Assembly: GCA_005779345.1 (NCBI GenBank)
Contig: SXJQ01000297.1
Coordinates: 1-8,263, forward strand
From: Actinomycetota bacterium
GTDB taxonomy: Bacteria > Actinomycetota > Acidimicrobiia > IMCC26256 > PALSA-610
Direction of reading: 5' to 3'
Length of the DNA stretch: 8,263 bases
The notes under the pieces were generated by a model. That model searched no databases. It was given only the letters and a program-made list of their open reading frames with translations, and had not been told where the DNA came from. Positions within the stretch are counted from its first letter, which is position 1, and every line of letters starts with the position of its first letter. The position numbers were made by a program, and so were the translations under genes. Shown here piece after piece: positions 1-5,193 of this stretch.

Positions 1-65
1 AAGCCGCGCGACCAGCCCTGGTCGAAGCTGTTGCGCACCTCGACGTGGATGCCTGGCTTCACCAT
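1..65 (-). CDS. Unknown protein, N-terminal 21 codons only (runs off left edge)
   Basis: An ATG at 63-65 on the minus strand opens a frame that stays open to the window edge. It reads MVKPGIHVEVRNSFDQGWSRG, then an incomplete codon. An AGGA Shine-Dalgarno-like element (71-74) lies 5 bases upstream of the ATG. The next codon is GTG and could also serve as a start, at 8-base spacing. The frame begins 25 bases after the stop of the GYD-domain gene on the same strand, so the two are probably co-transcribed. The fragment is hydrophilic, with an alternating pattern (HVEVRNSF) that suggests a small beta-barrel start, but it is too short to assign a family. The function is unknown. Confidence 0.6.
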   Translation of the reverse strand, partial: MVKPGIHVEVRNSFDQGWSRG

Positions 66-70
66 TGCCG

Positions 71-74
71 TCCT
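71..74 (-). promoter_or_regulatory. Ribosome binding site of the left-edge gene
   Basis: AGGA on the minus strand lies 5 bases before ATG 65-63. It is the main reason to believe that the short edge frame is a real gene start. Confidence 0.45.
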
Positions 75-90
75 GTGACTTCGGCGCTCG

Positions 91-378
91 CTACGAGCGC
101 AGGATCTCGATGAGATCGTCGACCGGGATCGCCTGCAGGGTGGTCGTGCGCATCGTGCCGCGCGCCGCGAGCATGATCGCGGCCTTGGCCATCGCGTGCT
201 CGTCGGGTGCCTCGATGATGTTGAGGAAGTCGTACTGTCCGAGCAGCGCGTACTGGGCGACGACCTTGAGACCCATCGCCTCGACCTCCGATCGGACCTG
301 GACCATGCGCTCCGGATTCTGACGGAGGGTCTCCCAGCCGTCGGGGCCGAGGTTCGTGAGCATCGCGTAGGTGGGCAC
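91..378 (-). CDS. GYD domain-containing protein
   Basis: This is a 95-residue protein starting at GTG 378, which reads (M)PTYAMLTNLGPDGWETLRQ. This is the usual GYD-family N-terminus (MPTYxxLxNLTxxG). The middle reads VVAQYALLGQYDFLNIIEAP, the characteristic strand with the G-x-YD motif at about residues 47-50. The C-terminus reads RGTMRTTTLQAIPVDDLIEIL, again typical of the family. The length matches full-length family members, so the longer in-frame extension upstream is not coding. An internal ATG six codons in would cut off the first conserved strand. GYD proteins are small, soluble alpha/beta-barrel-like proteins found widely in bacteria and archaea, and their biochemical role is not established. 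No Shine-Dalgarno precedes the GTG, but a TAGCCT -10-like element is correctly placed for a leaderless transcript. It is divergent from the Rieske gene and upstream of the left-edge gene. Confidence 0.9.
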   Translation of the reverse strand: MPTYAMLTNLGPDGWETLRQNPERMVQVRSEVEAMGLKVVAQYALLGQYDFLNIIEAPDEHAMAKAAIMLAARGTMRTTTLQAIPVDDLIEILRS

Positions 379-385
379 GCAGCGC

Positions 386-391
386 AGGCTA
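386..391 (-). promoter_or_regulatory. Putative -10 element for a leaderless GYD transcript
   Basis: The minus strand reads TAGCCT (TAnnnT pattern), ending 7 bases before the GTG start codon. That spacing would place the transcription start at or next to the start codon, as in leaderless actinobacterial genes. It fits the absence of any Shine-Dalgarno there. No convincing -35 is visible. Confidence 0.35.
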
Positions 392-426
392 TCGACCGGC
401 CCACGACGCGCGCGCGACACTCGTGC

Positions 427-750
427 GTGTCGTGGCAGCCGGTGATCGACAGCGCAGCCCTGCCACCGGGGGGTGTGGCCGCGGCGCGTCTCGACGGGAC
501 CGACGTCGTCGTGTGGCGCGGACGCGACGGGGCCCTCGGGGCGATGACCCGATGGTGCCCGCACCTCGACCTCGACCTCGCCGACGGGTTTGTCGACGGC
601 AACGACCTGGTGTGCCCGGGTCATGGCTGGTCGTTCACCTGCGCGGGCCGGGCCCAGAAGCGCACCGAGCACGGGCGCGTCGACGACAAGGGACCGGTCG
701 TCCATTGGCAGGTTCGTGACGAATCGGGCACCATTCAGGCGGTGCGCTGA
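427..750 (+). CDS. Small Rieske [2Fe-2S] protein
   Basis: This is a 107-residue protein containing a complete Rieske cluster-binding signature: Cys44-Pro-His46, then a 16-residue spacer, then Cys63-Pro-Gly-His66-Gly-Trp. The two Cys/His pairs coordinate the [2Fe-2S] cluster. Around it are the usual beta-strands of a stand-alone Rieske ferredoxin (ARLDGTDVVVWRG at about 20-32). There is no signal peptide or membrane anchor and no fused oxygenase, so it is probably a cytoplasmic electron carrier or the ferredoxin part of an oxygenase system, although no oxygenase gene lies in the window. The start is GTG 427. No ATG lies sensibly in frame upstream, and the more upstream frame overlaps the GYD gene. 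There is no clear Shine-Dalgarno. It is followed after 48 bases by the phosphoesterase gene on the same strand, so an operon is possible. Cys72 is an extra cysteine just after the signature. Confidence 0.85.
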   Translation: MSWQPVIDSAALPPGGVAAARLDGTDVVVWRGRDGALGAMTRWCPHLDLDLADGFVDGNDLVCPGHGWSFTCAGRAQKRTEHGRVDDKGPVVHWQVRDESGTIQAVR

Positions 751-786
751 CGGGCGCGTCCCGACAGCAGCGATCGACGACGAGGC

Positions 787-791
787 GGAGG
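787..791 (+). promoter_or_regulatory. Ribosome binding site deciding the phosphoesterase start
   Basis: GGAGG lies 7 bases upstream of ATG 799, ideal spacing. It favours this ATG over the second one at 805, which would have 13-base spacing. Confidence 0.75.
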
Positions 792-798
792 GCGGGCG

Positions 799-2259
799 AT
801 GGGCATGGATCGTCGGAGGTTCCTGCAGGTGTCGGCGGGGGCGTTGGGCGCGGCCGCGGTCGGGCCGACGCTGCTCGGCGGCGAGCGCGCCGACGCGCTC
901 TCGGGCCTCGCCGCGCAGCGCACGGTGCTCGATGCCCTGCCCGGCGACAGCGGCATCGATCACGTCGTCGTGCTGATGATGGAGAACCGTTCGTACGACT
1001 CCTACCTCGGTTGGCTGAGCCGCGACCGCGGGTACCGAGCGCGTGGCAAGTCGCGGTACGGCTGGCGGTTTTTCACGCGCGGTCGCCAACACCAGGCCTA
1101 TCCCGACGCGAACGGCGTCTTGCACCACACCCGTCACTTCACGATCAACGCAGCAGGGATCGACCCCTACCGGGGCTGTGGGCACCCCGACCCCGGGCAC
1201 GGCTGGAACGCCGGTCGAGCCCAGCGCGACCGCGGCTTCGTCGCGGCGGGTTCGGGCAACGACGACTTCGCGCTCTCGTACTACCGCGCGTCGGATCTTC
1301 CGGTGTATCGGGAGCTCGCGTACCGCTTCACGATCTGCGACCGATGGCACGCGTCGCTGCTCGGACCCACCTACCCGAACCGGGAGTATCTCCTGTCGGG
1401 CCAGTCGGGCGGCAACAAGACGAACTACCTCCCCGTCGCCGAGGGTGGGTTCCAGTGGGATTCCATCTACGACCGCCTCGGTCGCGCGGGGGTCAGCGTC
1501 GCGGACTACGCCGCGGATCTTCCGCCCGCGCTCCTCTTCGGTCCGCGGGTGCTGCCCTACGTACGCAGCATCGACGCGTACTACGAGGATTGCGCGACAG
1601 GGAACCTCCCCCAGGTGAGCTACGTGGATCCGGCCTTCAACGGTGGCAACCGCAGCGACGACCACCCACACGGCGACATCCGCGCCGGTCAGCGGTTCGT
1701 CCGCGATGCGTTCGCCGCGTTCGCGCGGTCGCCGCATTGGGAGCGCGGGCTGTTCGTGCTCGTGTACGACGAGTGGGGTGGTTTCTTCGACCACCTCGCG
1801 CCGCCGCACCTCGCCGACGATCGCGCGAGCACGACCGACGCCGAGGACTTCTCCCAGGCCGGCTTTCGCGTCCCGGCGATCCTCGCGTCGCCCCGGGTGC
1901 GGCCGGGCTTCGCGTCACACCGCCTCTACGACCACACGTCGGTGCTGCGCTTCCTCGAATGGCGGTTCCTCGGCGCGCCGGCGCACGGGCCCGGCACGGC
2001 GGGCGACACGTGGTTCTTCACCGAGCGCGACCGACGAGCCGAGAACCTCGGGCGCACGTTGCTGCTCGACGTCTCCGACCCCGAGATCGGTTTCGACCTC
2101 GACGTGGCGGTCGACCCGCCGAGTGCGTCGTGCGACGCCGCGGCGAGCGGCCTCGCCGGGGAGCAACGGTCGGCGCCGGTCCTCGAACCCGACTCCGTGC
2201 ACCCCTTCGCCACCCCCGAAGCGCTCGAGTACTTCGCCGACGTCGGCTTCACCCTCTGA
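799..2259 (+). CDS. Tat-exported phosphoesterase (phospholipase C / acid phosphatase family)
   Basis: This is a 486-residue protein of the bacterial phospholipase C / AcpA-type phosphoesterase family (Pfam Phosphoesterase). The N-terminus carries a twin-arginine signal: DRRRFLQ at residues 4-10, then an alanine/glycine-rich hydrophobic stretch to about residue 35. Export across the membrane in folded form is therefore expected. Family motifs appear in order: DHVVVLMMENRSYDSYLG (54-71, with Glu62-Asn63 as metal/active-site candidates), PTYPNREYLLSG (190-201), SYVDP then DDHPHGD (274-293), VYDEWGGFFDH (322-332, with Asp324-Glu325 and Asp331-His332), and YDHTSVLRFLEWRF (377-390). Family members hydrolyse phosphate esters such as phospholipids or phosphomonoesters; the substrate here cannot be read from sequence. 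The length is near that of shorter family members, and no C-terminal lipid-binding repeat is evident. It lies 48 bases after the Rieske gene and converges on the antiporter gene. Confidence 0.9.
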   Translation: MGMDRRRFLQVSAGALGAAAVGPTLLGGERADALSGLAAQRTVLDALPGDSGIDHVVVLMMENRSYDSYLGWLSRDRGYRARGKSRYGWRFFTRGRQHQAYPDANGVLHHTRHFTINAAGIDPYRGCGHPDPGHGWNAGRAQRDRGFVAAGSGNDDFALSYYRASDLPVYRELAYRFTICDRWHASLLGPTYPNREYLLSGQSGGNKTNYLPVAEGGFQWDSIYDRLGRAGVSVADYAADLPPALLFGPRVLPYVRSIDAYYEDCATGNLPQVSYVDPAFNGGNRSDDHPHGDIRAGQRFVRDAFAAFARSPHWERGLFVLVYDEWGGFFDHLAPPHLADDRASTTDAEDFSQAGFRVPAILASPRVRPGFASHRLYDHTSVLRFLEWRFLGAPAHGPGTAGDTWFFTERDRRAENLGRTLLLDVSDPEIGFDLDVAVDPPSASCDAAASGLAGEQRSAPVLEPDSVHPFATPEALEYFADVGFTL

Positions 2260-2278
2260 TCCATCCCCCCAACCACGC

Positions 2279-2325
2279 AACCGGCGTCGTCGGTGCGCAT
2301 GGAGGCCGCGGCGACGACGCCGGTT
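2279..2325. terminator. Hairpin 1 in the convergent spacer (putative bidirectional terminator)
   Basis: A perfect 14-bp stem is formed by AACCGGCGTCGTCG (2279-2292) and its complement CGACGACGCCGGTT (2312-2325), closing a 19-base loop. It lies 20 bases after the phosphoesterase stop, between two convergent genes. There is no U-tract, as is common for GC-rich actinobacterial terminators. It is one of two near-identical copies. Confidence 0.6.
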
Positions 2326-2409
2326 CGGGGGGTTCACCCCGCAAACCTCCATACCGGCGTCGTCGGTACGCACAGAGGCCGCGGCGACGACGCCGGTTGG
2401 TGGGGTTCA
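2280..2409. repeat. Tandem pair of a 57-base palindromic repeat (73-base period)
   Basis: Bases 2280-2336 and 2353-2409 match at 52 of 57 positions by hand alignment. Each copy consists of the hairpin plus a G-rich tail ending in GGGGTTCA. The tail of the second copy supplies the stop codon of the antiporter gene (complement of TCA at 2407-2409). Similarity stops abruptly at both ends of the unit. Most differences lie in the loop and tail; the stem arms are conserved. Confidence 0.75.
2353..2397. terminator. Hairpin 2 in the convergent spacer (putative bidirectional terminator)
   Basis: A perfect 13-bp stem is formed by ACCGGCGTCGTCG (2353-2365) and CGACGACGCCGGT (2385-2397), with a 19-base loop. 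It begins 9 bases downstream of the antiporter stop on the minus strand. It differs from hairpin 1 at three loop positions. Confidence 0.6.
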
Positions 2410-5049
2410 GCGGGTGGCGCGGACGCGGGGGCCGCGGGCGGCTCGAACGGACCCGTCGCGGAGCGCGGAGACGATCCGACGCTTCACGCGTTCGTCGAGT
2501 TTCGCACCTCGGCTGTTCGTGAGCTCGAACACGTCGTTGACGCGGTCGGAGTCTCCCGAGATCGTCGCGCTGTGCACGCTCGCACCTGCCACCGCGAACG
2601 CGGTGGTGACGGCCGCGAGCACGCCGAGACGGTTCGGTCCGCGCGCAGTACAGCGCGTGTGCCAGGGCGAGCCGTGGTCGTCGAATGCCAGCTCGAGCTC
2701 GTCGGTCGGCGCCGCGGCGAGTGGCAGGATCAGCAGCTCGCGCATCCGCGCCGCGAGTGCGTTGCCGTCGGGTGCGGCACTCGAACGAACGCGGAACGAC
2801 GACAGTGCTCGCCCCCCGGGCCAGGTCACGACCGTCGCGTCGAGCACATCAGCACGGAACTCCGAGAGCGCGCGGGCCTCCCGCGCGAGCAGGCCGAGCC
2901 GGTCGCGCGCCACGAACTCGACGCGCCATTCCTGTCCGCCCGCGTCCGACCCGTCGGCCGCGCCAGTCGCGTCGGTCGGGCGGGTCCGGTCGGCGGCGTC
3001 AACGGGGTCGACGAAGACCCGCACCTCGGAACGCCCGACGGGCTGGGCCCGACGCGTCGCGTGCCGAGCGACTGTCGCCGCGTCGTTACGCAGCAGGTAG
3101 GCACGCGGCGCTTCGTGCACCAATCGGAGCGACTCCGCCTCGCTGGGACTCCCGAGCAGGCCGAGCGCATCCGCCCGCCGTCGCTCGAGGTCGAGCACCG
3201 AAGCGGTGCCCTCGGTCTCCTCCGCCGCGAGCACCTCGCCGACGAGTCCGGCGAGCGCCTCGATGCGTTCGCACTCCCATTCGTCGAGTTCGCCCCCGGC
3301 GATCGTCAGGCGGGCGAGACGATCCACCCGCTCGGCCGAGCCCAGGTGCGCGGCGAGCGTCTGCACCGGCTCCTCGCCGAGCCCGTCAGGACGGCGTGCA
3401 CCGCCCGCGAGCAACTCGGTGTCGCCCACGAGCGAGCCGAGCGCAGCGAGGTCGGCCGCGGGGAGTCCGAGGCGTTCGCCCGTCGCGAGAGCGACTCCGA
3501 CGGCGTCGTGGTCGGTGTTCCCCGTCGCGTCGAGCGCGAGAGCGGCCAGCAACAGCACCGGGTCGATCGTGCCCTCTTCGCGCAGGCGTTGGACGCGCGG
3601 CCATCGGAACGCGACGAGGGGGTCGGCGAACGACTCGTGGCCCGCGTCGTCGAACACCTCGGCGAGCTCGGGGAGCGCGCGGTCGAGCACACCCGTGACC
3701 GTCAACATCCGCCACGACCGCTCGTTGCCCGCGACCACGAGGCCGAGCAACGCCTGTTGCGTCGCCGCGTCGAGCTTGCGGACGCCGGGCGCGACCTCGC
3801 GCATCTTGGCGAGGTCGTGATCCGACAGCGATTCGGTCCCGGCGCGTCGCGCCGCCTCGACCGCGCCGATCAGGGAACCTCCGTCGCCTTCGTCGCTCCC
3901 GGCGCGCAGCTTGTTGAGGCGCCACCGCAGCGCGGGCGGTGTCGCGAGCGTCGTCACGAGGACCACGATCAGGAGCGAGGCGTAGACGTCGTCACCGAAC
4001 ACGCCTTCGCGCAGCCCGAGCGTCGCGAAGATCAGTCCGACCTCACCGCGCGGCACCATGCCGATCCCGACGAGCAGTCGGTCGCCGGGTGATCCGAACA
4101 ATCCCGCCGAGGCCACCAGCTTGCCGACGACGGCGATCACCAACAAGACAGCCGCCAGGCCGAGCGCCTCGGGCTTCGCGAACTCGCCGATGTCGGCGTC
4201 GATGCCGATCTGGAGGAAGAACACCGGGATGAACAGGTGCCCGATCGGTGCCAGCTCGCGTCGGATGCGTTCGGACGGGCCCGTGCGAGCCAGCGCGAGA
4301 CCGGCGACGAACGCACCGATGATCGGCGCGAGTTGTACCAGGTGCGCGACCTCCGACAGTGCGAGCGTGAACGCGAGCGCCATCGCGACGAGCGTGCCGT
4401 TCGAGCGGCTGCGGCGGGCGACCATGCGGAACAACGGCGGAGCGAACCGCAACCCGAGGATCGTCGCGACCACCAAGAACCCGACGGCGAGCACCGTCAG
4501 TTGAACGACCCCGAGCACCGACACCGAGCCTTCGGTGACCACTCGGGTGACGACGGTGAGGATCAGGAGGCCCATCACGTCGTCGGCGACGGCGGCGCCG
4601 AGGACCGTGCGCGCTTCGACCGTGGCGAGGGCACGCAGGTCACCGAACACGCGCGCCGTGATGCCCACCGAGGTCGCCGTCAACGCTGCGCCGAGGAACA
4701 CGGCCTCTTGCAAGTCGAGCCCGAGCGCGAGCGACCCGCCGATCCCGGCGCCGAACGGGACGATGACGCCAACGGTCGCGACGCCGATCGCGGCCCGACC
4801 GACCTTGCCGAGATCGGCGAGGTCCATCTCCATCCCGACGTCGAGCAGGAGGAGGATCACGCCCAACTCGGCGAGCGTGGCGAGCACGTCGTTCGGCTCC
4901 ACGAGCCGGAGCACCGACGGACCGATCAGCACGCCGGCCACGATCTCGCCGACGACCGCCGGCAACCCGATGCGGTCCGCGATCTCCGCCGCGACCTTCG
5001 CGGCGACGAGCACCACGAGAATGTCGAACAACACGCCGTTGATGTCCAT
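2407..5049 (-). CDS. CPA2 cation:proton antiporter fused to a GlnD-like HD/ACT-ACT module
   Basis: This is an 880-residue membrane protein. Residues 1-385 form a sodium/hydrogen-exchanger domain with about 12 hydrophobic segments. Markers are LPAVVGEIVAGVLIGPSVL (29-47), TATSVGITARVF (124-135), the ion-binding pair Asp156-Asp157 in GAAVADDVMG, Lys310 in VVGK, and PRGEVGLIFA (333-342). The double Asp is the pattern of electrogenic NapA-like exchangers. Residues ~425-865 are cytoplasmic and resemble the C-terminal two thirds of GlnD: an HD-like helical region (445-610) with altered catalytic residues, the linker APRAYLLRNDAATVARH (647-663), ACT1 (about 705-775, with DRLGLLARE at 716-724) and ACT2 (about 785-865, with NRLGVL and NDVFELT). 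The GlnD nucleotidyltransferase domain is absent, and no TrkA-N domain is visible. I infer control of ion exchange by an ACT-bound metabolite. ATG 5049 fits the family N-terminus (MDINGVLFDILVVLVAAKVA); GTG 5064 is an alternative, and the ATG at 5112 falls in the repeat region. It lies 144 bases downstream of amt. Confidence 0.88.
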   Translation of the reverse strand: MDINGVLFDILVVLVAAKVAAEIADRIGLPAVVGEIVAGVLIGPSVLRLVEPNDVLATLAELGVILLLLDVGMEMDLADLGKVGRAAIGVATVGVIVPFGAGIGGSLALGLDLQEAVFLGAALTATSVGITARVFGDLRALATVEARTVLGAAVADDVMGLLILTVVTRVVTEGSVSVLGVVQLTVLAVGFLVVATILGLRFAPPLFRMVARRSRSNGTLVAMALAFTLALSEVAHLVQLAPIIGAFVAGLALARTGPSERIRRELAPIGHLFIPVFFLQIGIDADIGEFAKPEALGLAAVLLVIAVVGKLVASAGLFGSPGDRLLVGIGMVPRGEVGLIFATLGLREGVFGDDVYASLLIVVLVTTLATPPALRWRLNKLRAGSDEGDGGSLIGAVEAARRAGTESLSDHDLAKMREVAPGVRKLDAATQQALLGLVVAGNERSWRMLTVTGVLDRALPELAEVFDDAGHESFADPLVAFRWPRVQRLREEGTIDPVLLLAALALDATGNTDHDAVGVALATGERLGLPAADLAALGSLVGDTELLAGGARRPDGLGEEPVQTLAAHLGSAERVDRLARLTIAGGELDEWECERIEALAGLVGEVLAAEETEGTASVLDLERRRADALGLLGSPSEAESLRLVHEAPRAYLLRNDAATVARHATRRAQPVGRSEVRVFVDPVDAADRTRPTDATGAADGSDAGGQEWRVEFVARDRLGLLAREARALSEFRADVLDATVVTWPGGRALSSFRVRSSAAPDGNALAARMRELLILPLAAAPTDELELAFDDHGSPWHTRCTARGPNRLGVLAAVTTAFAVAGASVHSATISGDSDRVNDVFELTNSRGAKLDERVKRRIVSALRDGSVRAARGPRVRATR

Positions 5050-5100
5050 GGCTGTTGCATTCACCCCTGAGTCGGTACGAGAAAAAGCGGAGTCAGCACG

Positions 5101-5121
5101 AGCAACGAGCAACGAGCAACG
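5101..5121 (-). repeat. Three perfect tandem heptamers upstream of the antiporter
   Basis: AGCAACG is repeated three times without change on the plus strand (CGTTGCT x3 on the coding strand). The array lies 52-72 bases upstream of the antiporter ATG and just past the amt hairpin. Heptamers on one face-shifted spacing can be regulator sites, but the array could also be simple slippage. It matches no operator that I recognise. Confidence 0.6.
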
Positions 5122-5133
5122 AACCCCGAGCCA

Positions 5134-5164
5134 GAGGGGGCCGGCCGGCCGACCGGACCCCCTC
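5134..5164 (-). terminator. Putative terminator downstream of amt
   Basis: GAGGGGG (5134-5140) pairs with CCCCCTC (5158-5164), extended by CCGG/CCGG after a single bulged A at 5157, with an 8-base loop. The stem is about 11 bp, very GC-rich and 29 bases past the amt stop on the minus strand. No long U-tract follows. It probably reduces read-through from amt into the antiporter gene. Confidence 0.6.
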
Positions 5165-5193
5165 CGTTGCCTCGAGTATCCGAATGGATCCGA

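Noticed and set aside
379..1809. Long upstream extension of the GYD frame on the minus strand
   Set aside because: It runs antisense through the Rieske and phosphoesterase genes. GYD homology begins exactly at the GTG at 378.
2279..2397. The two hairpins as the start of a CRISPR array
   Set aside because: There are only two copies, the 57-base units are long and strongly palindromic, the spacer is 16 bases, and there are no cas genes.
2293..4092. 599-residue open frame on the plus strand, antisense to the antiporter
   Set aside because: It has Arg/Glu/His-rich composition and no recognisable domain, and it lies opposite a clearly conserved gene. GC-rich codon bias produces such frames.
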